Shown piece after piece: positions 8,284 through 16,484 of a stretch of 64,000 nucleotides of DNA. The stretch is taken from the NCBI GenBank assembly GCA_034433305.1, contig DAOUAM010000025.1, forward strand, positions 1 through 64,000, in the 5' to 3' direction. A program made the position numbers and the translations under genes. The notes below the pieces were generated by a model. The model did not search any database. It had not been told where the DNA came from and saw nothing but the letters and a program-made list of their open reading frames with translations. The stretch comes from DAOUAM01 sp034433305. GTDB lineage: Bacteria > Chloroflexota > Dehalococcoidia > Lucifugimonadales > DAOUAM01. Within the stretch, counting starts at the first letter, position 1, and each line of letters starts with the position of its first letter.

Positions 8284-9063
8284 GTGAGGCCCGTCCTGTT
8301 CTCCCTCGGCCCCGTGGAGGTCTACTCCTACACGGTGTGCATGCTGACGGCGGTCCTGGTGGGCGGCTGGCTGACGTACCGCGAGGCAAAGCGGCGCATG
8401 CGGCTGGACGACCGGACGCTGGCGGTCGGCTCCCTGGGCCTGGCGGGCGGAGTACTGGGGGCCAAGCTGAGCATGCTGGTGTTCCTTGGCCCGGCGGAGT
8501 TCTGGCGGCTGCTGCCCACCATCCCGTCCCACGGCGCGGCCCTCAGCGGGGCGCTCATTGGCGGCTACGTGGCCGTGGTGCTGGCCGAGCGCCTGTTCCG
8601 GGTGGACCGCTGCACCGGCGACCTGGTGGCGCCCTTCCTGCCCCTCAGCCAGGCCATCGGCAGGCTGGGCAACTTCCTGGCCGGCGACGCCTACGGCTCG
8701 CCGACGTCGCTGCCGTGGGCTGTCTACCAGGCCGGGGCCTACCGCCACCCGGCGCAACTCTACGAGCTGGCGCTGGACCTGCTGCTCTTCGCCTTCCTGT
8801 GGCGGCAGCGCTACCGCTCCTTCCGGGACGGCGAGCTTTTCAGAATGTACATAGCGGGCTATGCCCTCATTCGCTTCCCGCTGGAGTTCCTGCGCTACCA
8901 GCCGACGCCGCGCGACTTCCTGGGGCTGACGCTGGTGCAGTGGCTGTGTATCGGCGCGCTGCTGGCCTTCGGCCACCAGTTGTACCTGCAGCGCAAGGGT
9001 GTCGCCTGCGTCTGCGACCTGCTACCCAGGCCACGGAGGCCCAGTACCCATGATGCAGGATAG
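8284..9063 (+). CDS. lgt: Prolipoprotein diacylglyceryl transferase (Lgt family)
   Basis: This integral membrane enzyme moves diacylglyceryl from phosphatidylglycerol to the lipobox cysteine of prolipoproteins. The product is 259 aa with about seven hydrophobic segments. It has SHG (H83) where Lgt has its conserved His, the signature IGRLGNFLAGDAYG at residues 125-138 with the essential Arg (R127), and HPAQLYE at 155-161. The GTG start is 4 bases after the upstream radical SAM stop, and no earlier start fits the conserved N-terminus. The C-terminus has a short cysteine-containing basic tail. Pairing with a Tes-like lipid enzyme raises the possibility of a specialised paralogue acting on unusual lipids, but ordinary Lgt function is the default. 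Confidence 0.88.
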   Translation: MRPVLFSLGPVEVYSYTVCMLTAVLVGGWLTYREAKRRMRLDDRTLAVGSLGLAGGVLGAKLSMLVFLGPAEFWRLLPTIPSHGAALSGALIGGYVAVVLAERLFRVDRCTGDLVAPFLPLSQAIGRLGNFLAGDAYGSPTSLPWAVYQAGAYRHPAQLYELALDLLLFAFLWRQRYRSFRDGELFRMYIAGYALIRFPLEFLRYQPTPRDFLGLTLVQWLCIGALLAFGHQLYLQRKGVACVCDLLPRPRRPSTHDAG

Positions 9064-9370
9064 GAACCCCGTGTTCTGGGCGACCTTCTGGATAGTGGCC
9101 GGCGGGCTGATAGCCTCCATCTGGGTCACACGGATAGTCGCCGGCCCCGAAAGCGATGGCTTCATCCCACTCTGGATGGGCGTCGCGTTGCTGGTCATGC
9201 TGATAGCTGGCCCCAGCGCCATGGGGCTGGGCGTCATCCTGCTGGCGCTGGACGCCCTGCTCCTGCACACGGACATTGCGAGCGACATTGGCCTTGGGCT
9301 GCTGGGGGGCGGCGCATTCAGCATGTTCGGCGCGGCTGCAAGCTGCTTCGCCGTCGGCCTGACTACCTAG
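9050..9370 (+). CDS. Small hydrophobic membrane protein
   Basis: This 106-aa protein has three to four predicted membrane segments (about residues 8-28, 39-70 and 80-104) and few charged residues. I do not recognise the family. The ATG at 9050 lies inside the end of lgt (14-base overlap), with GGAGG about 10 bases upstream, so translation is probably coupled. An alternative ATG is three bases later. Being the third gene of the radical SAM-lgt group suggests a membrane-related role, but nothing more specific can be said. Confidence 0.6.
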   Translation: MMQDRNPVFWATFWIVAGGLIASIWVTRIVAGPESDGFIPLWMGVALLVMLIAGPSAMGLGVILLALDALLLHTDIASDIGLGLLGGGAFSMFGAAASCFAVGLTT

Positions 9371-9414
9371 TGCTTGCCCATGCTACCGTGGCAGCCGCTC
9401 AACAAGGGCACGTT

Positions 9415-9687
9415 ATGGAAACGATGAATGACTTCAAGCTGGCATTCATATTCACTGCGGCACCAATTACCGCCGTGGGCGTCCTCAGCATGGCCGGCGG
9501 GGCCTACGAAGGCTTCTTTGGCCTGTGGTTTGTGGGCATAGCCATGTGGATCGCCGCCGTACTGGCCGCTATAGGCTTCGCCCTGGCCCTCCACCTGCGG
9601 ACGGCCGCGGGCATACTGGCGGGCGTGATAGTCGGGTCTGTTGCCCTGGGCGCCACCTGTTTCGCCAATCTCAACCTGGTACAGTAG
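9415..9687 (+). CDS. Small membrane protein
   Basis: This 90-aa protein starts METMNDFK and has three hydrophobic stretches (about residues 8-28, 33-54 and 63-85). I do not recognise it. The open frame extends to a GTG at 9370, but the ATG at 9415 is preferred because the upstream residues are not hydrophobic and an AAGGGC sequence precedes the ATG. It lies 44 bases after the previous small membrane gene in the same direction and may be the last gene of the group. Confidence 0.55.
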   Translation: METMNDFKLAFIFTAAPITAVGVLSMAGGAYEGFFGLWFVGIAMWIAAVLAAIGFALALHLRTAAGILAGVIVGSVALGATCFANLNLVQ

Positions 9688-9879
9688 CGGCACGAGTCGC
9701 ACGCCCCAGGCCTTCTCAATTCCAGACAGGCCCGGTACAGGAGCATACCTGCCCCCGCTGCAAAGGCTGCCTGGCTGCCGCCTCCAGGCGCAGGGACCGC
9801 TCACCGCACGTGGTATGATGGAGTGAAATCCTGCCTATCGGTGGCATAAGAAAACTTCTCCAGGGGGTCTCTCGCCACC

Positions 9880-11139
9880 TTGTCCCAGGCAGACCAGAGT
9901 CCGGGCGTGCCCTCCTTGCTTCGCGCGCTTGTGGAGCGCTTGAAGGGCACTGGCTGCCTTCGCACCCCGGAGGTAGAGGCCGCGTTCCTCCATGTGCCAC
10001 GCCACCTGTTCCTTCCTGACGTGGAAATGGAGGTGGCATACCGGGACGAGGCCATCGTCACCCGTGTGAGCAATGGCGTCCCCATAAGCTCGTCGTCGCA
10101 GCCATCCATAATGGCCATCATGCTAGAGCAGCTTGGCCTAAGGCCCGGGCAGCGCGTGCTGGAGGTCGGCGCGGGCACTGGCTACAACGCGGCGCTGCTG
10201 GCCCACATGGTGGGTGAGGCGGGCCTGGTGGTGACCATGGACATTGATGAGGACATAGTGCGGCAGGCCAGGGAGCACCTGGATACAGCGGGCTATGGAA
10301 GAGTCCGGGTCGTCTGCGGCGATGGCTGGCGCGGCTATCCTGAAGCTGCTCCCTACGACAGAATCATCCTCACCGTGGGGGCATGGGACATATCTCCGGC
10401 GTGGCTGGAGCAACTGCGCCCCGATGGCCGGCTGGTCCTGCCCCTGAGCATCGCAGGAGGTATGCAGAAGTCCATAGCCTTCCAGTGGGCAGGCGACCAC
10501 TTGATGGGCATCTCCACGGCAGACTGCGGCTTCATGATGCTACGGGGCCAGCACTCGGCCCCCGAGGTGTACCACCAGCTAGGCCCGTCACCTGGCCTGG
10601 CCCTGGTCACTGAAGATGTCAGCGTCATGGACATAGCCGGCCTGTACGACACTCTGGCCGGCCCACATACGGACTGGCCAACAGGCGTGAATGCCTGGCC
10701 GCGAGAAGTCTTCGGCTCTCTGGGCGTGTGGCTGGCCCTGCGCGAGCGTGGGTCATGCAGCCTTGGCGCCACGGAGCAGGCGGCCAGTCGGCACGGCATC
10801 CCCTGGATGTTCCGCTGGCATAGCGGCTACTGCAGCGTCGTTGGCCTGGCCGAGGGCACTGGCATTGCCCTTCTCACGCGCCCCCCAGGCATGGGACTGC
10901 CCACTGGTGACTCCCTTAGCGCCCCGCCCTTTGAGCTATTCGTGCGCGGCTACGGCCCCAGCGATGGGCCGGCCCGCCGCCTCATGGACTCGGTCAGGGC
11001 ATGGGACTTGGCCGGACGGCCTTCAGCCCGAGGGATACATATCAGGGCCTATCCGCGCCACGTGCCCTGCACGCCCACGCCGGAGGAGCTGGTGGTGGAG
11101 AAGCGCTGGACCAGGCTGGTGGTAAGTTGGCAGGGCTGA
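9880..11139 (+). CDS. PCMT-family methyltransferase with long C-terminal extension
   Basis: The first half of this 419-aa protein resembles protein-L-isoaspartate O-methyltransferase, which repairs damaged aspartyl residues using SAM. VPRHLFLP is at residues 39-46, a Ser-rich substrate loop near 68-75, and the SAM motif VLEVGAGTG at 93-101. Classical PCMT is about 210 aa; this protein has about 200 further residues I cannot assign. The start is TTG at 9880; no ATG lies early enough to keep the N-terminal helix. The gene is convergent with the alkA-like gene, only 12 bases apart. Extended PCMT-like proteins can methylate peptides rather than damaged proteins, so the substrate is open. Confidence 0.75.
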   Translation: MSQADQSPGVPSLLRALVERLKGTGCLRTPEVEAAFLHVPRHLFLPDVEMEVAYRDEAIVTRVSNGVPISSSSQPSIMAIMLEQLGLRPGQRVLEVGAGTGYNAALLAHMVGEAGLVVTMDIDEDIVRQAREHLDTAGYGRVRVVCGDGWRGYPEAAPYDRIILTVGAWDISPAWLEQLRPDGRLVLPLSIAGGMQKSIAFQWAGDHLMGISTADCGFMMLRGQHSAPEVYHQLGPSPGLALVTEDVSVMDIAGLYDTLAGPHTDWPTGVNAWPREVFGSLGVWLALRERGSCSLGATEQAASRHGIPWMFRWHSGYCSVVGLAEGTGIALLTRPPGMGLPTGDSLSAPPFELFVRGYGPSDGPARRLMDSVRAWDLAGRPSARGIHIRAYPRHVPCTPTPEELVVEKRWTRLVVSWQG

Positions 11140-11151
11140 CCACGTCCGCCG

Positions 11152-12102
11152 CTATGGCCCCACCTGGCCTGCCCGCGATAGCTCCTGGAAGCGGCCTGAG
11201 CGCACGGCGGCGAACAGGTACACGGTGACGTAGCTGCGGTATGGAGACCAGCGCCATGAGTAGTCCAGCGCCTCCTGGGCAGTCATGGCCTTGCCGCCGT
11301 TGACCAGCAGGCCAAGGGTGCGCTGCAGGGCCAGGTCGCCGTGAGGGAAGCCGTCGCCACGGCCCAGGGCGCGGATGAGCAGCCAGTGGGCCGTCCACAG
11401 GCCCACGCCCCGAATGCTTGTCAGCGTACTGATTACCTCATCGTCTGGCTGCTGGCGCAGCCCCTCCAGGTCCAGCCCTCCCGATGCTACCCTGGCGCTG
11501 ATGTCCACGATGTACTCGGCCTTGCGGGCGCTGAACTTGATGGCGCGCAGCCCGTCCACGCCGGCCGCCACAATCGCCTCCGGGCGTGGAAAGGCATGGT
11601 AGGTGGCCCCGTCCAGCTCCATTGTCTGGCCGCAGGTATGTACCAGCAGCGTCCGCAGGATGCGGGCGACGTGGCTGCTTATCTGCTGGCCCAGTATGGC
11701 CAGGACCAGCGCCTCGTACACCGAGGCCGTGTGCGTCGGGTGCAGCCCTCGCAGCCCGCTGGCGATGGGGGCCAGCGCTGGGTCGGCCCCGGCCATGCGG
11801 TAGAAAGGAGTCACGTCAGAGGCGGTGCCCAGGAGCCAGGCCACCTGGCCCTTCGCCCTGGCGATGGCCGCGTTGTCCATGACTTCACCGGCCAGGCCCA
11901 CCTCCAGGCGAGGCGCGTCAACGCTGCCCACCGAGCGCACAGTAGCCAGCGCCAGCCGGTCGCCCAGGTCCAGCAGGCGGCGAAAGGCCCCCTGCTCGAA
12001 GGCATCGGTGCCGTAGCGTCCCCGGAAGTAGGTGGCATAGGCCGCCGTAAGCTCGAAATCGTAGGGCGGCGCTGGCGTGAGTACCAAGCTGGCTTCCTGC
12101 AT
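11152..12102 (-). CDS. alkA: DNA-3-methyladenine glycosylase II-like (HhH-GPD)
   Basis: This base-excision repair glycosylase removes alkylated purines. The product is 316 aa from the ATG at 12102. The open frame extends 37 codons further, but those residues (CCYTSVNSVL...) are not AlkA-like. The N-terminal AlkA-type domain precedes the HhH-GPD domain, which includes ALVLAILGQQIS at about 131-142 and the hairpin IRGVGLWTAHW at 230-240. The catalytic aspartate is D256 in FPHGDLAL. A C-terminal iron-sulfur motif is absent, as expected for AlkA rather than Nth. The gene is monocistronic and convergent with the PCMT-like gene. Confidence 0.85.
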   Translation of the reverse strand: MQEASLVLTPAPPYDFELTAAYATYFRGRYGTDAFEQGAFRRLLDLGDRLALATVRSVGSVDAPRLEVGLAGEVMDNAAIARAKGQVAWLLGTASDVTPFYRMAGADPALAPIASGLRGLHPTHTASVYEALVLAILGQQISSHVARILRTLLVHTCGQTMELDGATYHAFPRPEAIVAAGVDGLRAIKFSARKAEYIVDISARVASGGLDLEGLRQQPDDEVISTLTSIRGVGLWTAHWLLIRALGRGDGFPHGDLALQRTLGLLVNGGKAMTAQEALDYSWRWSPYRSYVTVYLFAAVRSGRFQELSRAGQVGP

Positions 12103-12277
12103 AGCTATTTTGTTCACATGGGTGTATAATTGCCTGCCAACGGAGCACGATGGTGTCTTTCCTGTCCCAGGTTGCAACACCGAGTTTACCGACGTGTAAC
12201 AACATGGCAACAAGTTATTGCTAGACTGTCATGGTAAGGCCGGTGTTGGTACAGAGAGCTTACAGTGAGGAGGGACT

Positions 12278-13567
12278 ATGCCCAGTATAGATGAACGCTT
12301 CCACCAGTTGCACCCCAGGTCCGCCGAGATGTCCCGCAAGGCGGAAGAACTGTTCCCCGATGGCGTTACCCACGACGGGCGCAAGTTCGGCCCGTTCCGC
12401 GTCTACATGGACCACGGGCTTGGCCCCAGGAAGTGGGACATAGACGGCAACGAGTATATTGACTACCGCACCGGCCACGGCTCCATGATATTGGGCCAGG
12501 CGCACCCCAGGGTGGTCAAGGCGGTGCAGGAGCAGATGGCCAGGGGCACTCACCTCTCCGCCTCCACCGAACTGGAGGTCAGGTGGGGCACGCTGGTCAA
12601 GCAACTGGTGCCCTCAGTGGAGAAGCTGCGCTTCGTCAGCTCCGGCACCGAGGCCATGATGATGTCCTTCCGCATGGCCCGCGTCTTCACCGGCAAGACC
12701 AAGATCGTCAAGTTCGACAAGGCCTTCCACGGCTGGGCCGATGGCCCCTTCGTGGGCGCCTCGGGCGACAACACCAACAACGGCATACCTCAGCAGGTAC
12801 GGGAGACCATGGTTGTCCTGCCCTATGACATCAAGGCGGTGGAAAGGACACTGAAGCAGGACAAGGACATCGCCGCCGTCGTCTTCCAGGGTAACCACGT
12901 CATACACCCGTCCTTCATCGAGCAGCTACGGGACGTGACGCGCAAGTACGGCGTGCTGCTTATTTTCGACGAGGTAGTAAGTGGCTTCCGCTGGTCGCGC
13001 GGCGGCTGCCAGGGCCTGTACAACGTCCTTCCCGACCTCACGGGCATGGCCAAGATACTGGCCGGTGGGCTGCCTGGCGGCTGCGTGGCCGGCCGCGCCG
13101 AGATCATTGACACCATCGCGCCGGGCAAGATTTCCCATCCGGGCACGTTCAACGCCAACCCGCTGTCTGCTGCCGCGGGCACCACGGCCCTGAGCATCGT
13201 CGCCAGCGAGCCGGTCAACGAGACCGCCGACGCCCGGGCGCAGCAGCTCAAGGACGGCCTCAACGACATCCTGTCCCGCATGGAGATACCCGGCTGCGCC
13301 TATGGCGTGTCGTCCATTGTACACATGCGGCTGGGCCTGGACCACGAGTGCGACAAGGTATACTGCCAGGCCGGCGAGCAGGCCATGATGGTGGGCTACG
13401 GCAACGACGTCACCAACCTGCTGTCCCGCGCCCTCATCAACGAGGGCGTCTGGGGTGGCCCCACCAGCTTCATACTGTCCTATACTCACACCGAGCAGGA
13501 CATAGACCAGACGCTGGAGCGCTACGAGCGTGCCCTCCAGCAGGTGCGGGCCGAAGGGGCGATCTAG
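12278..13567 (+). CDS. Glutamate-1-semialdehyde aminotransferase-like class III aminotransferase
   Basis: This PLP-dependent class III aminotransferase or aminomutase has 429 aa. SSGTEAMMMSFRMAR at 121-135 binds PLP phosphate, D231 (IFDEVVSGFR) pairs with the PLP ring, and K259 (GMAKILAGGLPGG) forms the Schiff base. The fold and length match HemL, which makes 5-aminolevulinate, but many non-HemL relatives share these motifs and no tetrapyrrole genes are nearby. A true HemL assignment is therefore uncertain. GAGGAGGG precedes the ATG. The gene is monocistronic and ends before a perfect palindrome facing glcF. Confidence 0.85.
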   Translation: MPSIDERFHQLHPRSAEMSRKAEELFPDGVTHDGRKFGPFRVYMDHGLGPRKWDIDGNEYIDYRTGHGSMILGQAHPRVVKAVQEQMARGTHLSASTELEVRWGTLVKQLVPSVEKLRFVSSGTEAMMMSFRMARVFTGKTKIVKFDKAFHGWADGPFVGASGDNTNNGIPQQVRETMVVLPYDIKAVERTLKQDKDIAAVVFQGNHVIHPSFIEQLRDVTRKYGVLLIFDEVVSGFRWSRGGCQGLYNVLPDLTGMAKILAGGLPGGCVAGRAEIIDTIAPGKISHPGTFNANPLSAAAGTTALSIVASEPVNETADARAQQLKDGLNDILSRMEIPGCAYGVSSIVHMRLGLDHECDKVYCQAGEQAMMVGYGNDVTNLLSRALINEGVWGGPTSFILSYTHTEQDIDQTLERYERALQQVRAEGAI

Positions 13568-13632
13568 GGCGCGAGGGAAGCCTTAATTCTCCCAGCCTGA
13601 CCTGCCCCACCGGGCACGTGGGCACACTAACA

Positions 13633-13669
13633 GTCCAGTATTGGCAGGCAGGGCCTGCCAATACTGGAC
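13633..13669. terminator. Perfect 17-bp palindrome between convergent genes
   Basis: The arms GTCCAGTATTGGCAGGC and GCCTGCCAATACTGGAC pair perfectly over 17 bp with a 3-nt loop AGG. It lies between the ends of the aminotransferase gene and glcF, so it can act as a bidirectional terminator, although no long U tract follows. The core TGGCAGGC also occurs in a smaller hairpin between glcD and glcE. Confidence 0.65.
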
Positions 13670-13742
13670 GAGCGCCTGCCTGTGTGGAAGGGATGCATCT
13701 TATACCCCTGACGGCGCGTCAGAGGAAAGGGATGCCGCGCCA

Positions 13743-15065
13743 TCAGCCTCGCGTGTCTTCGCGCCTGTAGGCCTCATCCAGCAGGTCGGTGACGTAGCGC
13801 ACCTGGAGGGACAGGCCGCGCCGCTGGACACCGTACTGGAGCTGCAGGACGCAGCCGGGGTTGGCCGTCGCCACCACGTCGGCCCCCGTGTCGGCGATGG
13901 CCTGCATCTTGGAGTCCAGCAGCCTGAGAGAGAACTCCCGCTGGGTGATGGTGTAGGTGCCGCCGGCGCCGCAGCAGCGGGAAGAGTCCTGCATCTCCAC
14001 CAATTGCACTCCCGGGATGGACTGCAAGACCTGTCGTGGCTCCCTGGTGATGCGCTGGGCGTGGGACAGATGGCAGGAGTCCTGGTAGGTCACCCTGTAG
14101 CTGAGCTTCCCCCTGGGAGGCACCAGGGGCAGCGCCGCCAGGAACTCGTGGATGTCCTTCACCAGGGCGTCGAAGCGGTGGGCCTTCTCATGGTAGGCGG
14201 GGTCTTCCCGGAGCAGGTGGCCGTACTCCTTCATGCGGCTGCCGCAGCCAGCGGAGCCTACCACGATGGCGTCCACGCCGCTGGCAAGGAACACGTCAAT
14301 GTTCCGGCGGGCCAGCGCCCTGGCCGTCTCCAGGTCGCCCACGTGGGTATTGATGGCGCCGCAGCACACCTGGCCCCTGGGCACCACCACCTCGCAGCCG
14401 TTGCGGGCCAGCACGCGCACTATGGCGTTCATCTCCGGGCCATGCACCAGCGGCATGATACAGCCGGAGAGGATGGCCACGCGCGCCCGCCGCTGGCCCC
14501 TGGCCGGCACTACCTGGCCCTGGGCCTTGAAGAAGGTCGAGGGTACTGGCGGGCTGGAGCTTTCCAGCTCAGCCAGCCAGGGCCACAGCCGCAGCAGCCC
14601 GCTCTTCCGCGCCGCCGATTGCAGGCCCAGGCGCTGGTACAGCCGCAGGCCACCCACCATGAGGGCCAGCCTCTCCTGGCGCGGCAGCACCTGCTTGAGC
14701 AGGACGTCGGCGGCCAGCCGGGGCAGCAGGCCCAGCCTGCGTCGGCGCTCCACCTGGGCCATGGTGGCCTCGATGAGTCTCCCGTAGGGCACACCCGAGG
14801 GGCACGCCACCTCGCAGGCGCGGCACTGGATGCACAGGTCCCAGTGCCTGATGACTGCCGGCGTCATGCCGATGCGGCCCTCGTTCACCGCCTTCATCAG
14901 GGCGATGCGGCCACGGGGCGACTCGGTCTCCAGCCCCGTCTGCACGTAGGTGGGACAGGCCTGGAGGCAGAAGCCGCAGTGGACGCACCTGTACAGCTCG
15001 GCCTCGTCGGGAGCGTCCGGGCCGGAGAAGAGCGCCAGCGGCGCGCGGGGCAGCGTCTCGGTCAT
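13743..15065 (-). CDS. glcF: Glycolate oxidase iron-sulfur subunit GlcF
   Basis: This is the electron-transfer subunit of glycolate (or D-lactate) dehydrogenase, 440 aa. Two 4Fe-4S motifs are present: CVHCGFCLQACP (C27, C30, C33, C37) and CIQCRACEVACP (C78, C81, C84, C88). Two CCG domains follow, including QVCCGA and SSRCCGAGG, which bind further cofactor. The ATG at 15065 overlaps the last base of the glcE stop (TGATG), so the longer open frame upstream is not used. It is the third gene of glcD-glcE-glcF and passes electrons from the flavin subunits to the membrane quinone pool. Confidence 0.93.
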   Translation of the reverse strand: MTETLPRAPLALFSGPDAPDEAELYRCVHCGFCLQACPTYVQTGLETESPRGRIALMKAVNEGRIGMTPAVIRHWDLCIQCRACEVACPSGVPYGRLIEATMAQVERRRRLGLLPRLAADVLLKQVLPRQERLALMVGGLRLYQRLGLQSAARKSGLLRLWPWLAELESSSPPVPSTFFKAQGQVVPARGQRRARVAILSGCIMPLVHGPEMNAIVRVLARNGCEVVVPRGQVCCGAINTHVGDLETARALARRNIDVFLASGVDAIVVGSAGCGSRMKEYGHLLREDPAYHEKAHRFDALVKDIHEFLAALPLVPPRGKLSYRVTYQDSCHLSHAQRITREPRQVLQSIPGVQLVEMQDSSRCCGAGGTYTITQREFSLRLLDSKMQAIADTGADVVATANPGCVLQLQYGVQRRGLSLQVRYVTDLLDEAYRREDTRG

Positions 15066-16402
15066 CAGATGCCTCCCACGAAGCGGCCCGGGTTCAGGAT
15101 GCCCCTGGCGTCGTACTGCTCTTTCATGCGTCGCATTATGGCCAGTGACTCCCCCACGTCGTCCCAGACATCCAGCCGCTGCTTGATCTCCGGCGGGCAC
15201 CGCTCGATGACCAGCCGGCCATCAAGGCCATGGGCCGCCTGGCGGGCCTGGGACAGCGTCTCTAATGCAGCGTTAGCGGACATCTCGCCGGCCCCATGGT
15301 CCCAGTGTAGCATGACATTGCCATAGCCGGGGTAGGCGACGAAAGCAGGCGTCAGGCCATCGCGTCCATTCCTGGCCGTGACAGCCGCCACCAGGTCGCG
15401 CACCCTGGAGGGCACCACCATGGCGCGGCAGGCCAGGGCAGGCCTGGCGGCCTCGTCCCAGCCGAAGTCGGCCAGCCTGCGCCAGAGGTCGCCGGCCTGG
15501 GCCTCGGGCAGGCTTTCCATGGCCGTGGCGCCGGCCTGGCGGCAAAGGGCCGCGCACTCCCTGACCTGGCGCTCCAGCGTCATGGGCCTGCCCCCCAGCC
15601 GGATGGCCAGAGTACAGGGATGGGCCTCCAGCCCGCCCACACGGTCCACGCCTTCGTTGAAGGCCACCAGCGACAGGGGCACCACGTCGCCGTGGAACAC
15701 CTGGAGGCCGGCGTCCAGGCAACGCTGGACGCTGTCGAAGGCGGCCAGCAGCGTCGCCTCCCGCCGGGGAAGGGGCGTCAGCTTGAAGGTGACCTCGGCG
15801 ATGATTCCCAGGGTGCCCAGGCCGCCGATGTGCAGCCGGGCCATGTCGTAGCCGCTGACGTTCTTGACCACCTGCCCGCCGCTCTTGACCGTCCTGCCGT
15901 CGGCCTGCACCACCTTCATGCCGATGACGGTATCGCGGAGGTGCCCGGACTGCCACTTGAGCGGCCCGCTGACTCCCACGGCCAGCGTCCCGCCCACGGT
16001 GGCGCGGTGGGGCAGGGGAGGGTCCAGCGCCAGGAACTGCCCGTGCTCTGCCAGGGCCTCCCTGAGCCTGGCGAGGGTGATTCCCGCCTCCACCGTTACC
16101 GTCAGGTCTGCCGGGTTGTGCTGGATGACGCGGCAGAGGCGGGACAGGTCCACTACCACATCCAGGCGCTTGATGGGGTTGCCCAGGGCCATGCGGGTGC
16201 CGCCGCCCCAGGGCGCCACGGCCAGGCCGTGCTTCCAGGCAGCGGCCATTGCCCGGCACAGCCCTTCCATGGTAGCGGGTCGCACCACAGCACTGGGGCG
16301 CACACCATCCACGGCGTAGCCCTGCACGTCCTGGCTGACGCTGGACGGGCCGGCCGCGTGCGCCATCAATTCGACTACAGACTGAGGTCCGGTGTTGTCC
16401 AT
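15065..16402 (-). CDS. glcE: Glycolate oxidase FAD-binding subunit GlcE
   Basis: This FAD-binding PCMH-type subunit has 445 aa from the ATG at 16402. A TTG at 16447 is possible but less likely. FAD contacts include PWGGGTRMALG, LPHRATVGGTLA and GGLGTLGIIAEVTFKL. It is longer than E. coli GlcE (about 350 aa) because the C-terminal FAD-oxidase region is retained. It overlaps glcF by one base and lies 82 bases after glcD; that gap contains a small GTATGGC/GCCATAC hairpin (about 16456-16471). It works with GlcD and GlcF in oxidation of glycolate to glyoxylate. Confidence 0.9.
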   Translation of the reverse strand: MDNTGPQSVVELMAHAAGPSSVSQDVQGYAVDGVRPSAVVRPATMEGLCRAMAAAWKHGLAVAPWGGGTRMALGNPIKRLDVVVDLSRLCRVIQHNPADLTVTVEAGITLARLREALAEHGQFLALDPPLPHRATVGGTLAVGVSGPLKWQSGHLRDTVIGMKVVQADGRTVKSGGQVVKNVSGYDMARLHIGGLGTLGIIAEVTFKLTPLPRREATLLAAFDSVQRCLDAGLQVFHGDVVPLSLVAFNEGVDRVGGLEAHPCTLAIRLGGRPMTLERQVRECAALCRQAGATAMESLPEAQAGDLWRRLADFGWDEAARPALACRAMVVPSRVRDLVAAVTARNGRDGLTPAFVAYPGYGNVMLHWDHGAGEMSANAALETLSQARQAAHGLDGRLVIERCPPEIKQRLDVWDDVGESLAIMRRMKEQYDARGILNPGRFVGGI

Positions 16403-16484
16403 AGGGGAGCAGGTACCAGCAGCACTCGGGACTCTGGGAGTTTGCAAAGTGGGCGTGTATGGCCTGCCATACCGAGCTTCATCC

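Noticed and set aside
12103..12277. Promoters in the alkA/aminotransferase divergent gap
   Set aside because: Several TTG- and TA-rich hexamers exist (for example TTGCCA with TAAACT at 16 bp) but none stands out, so no promoter is called.
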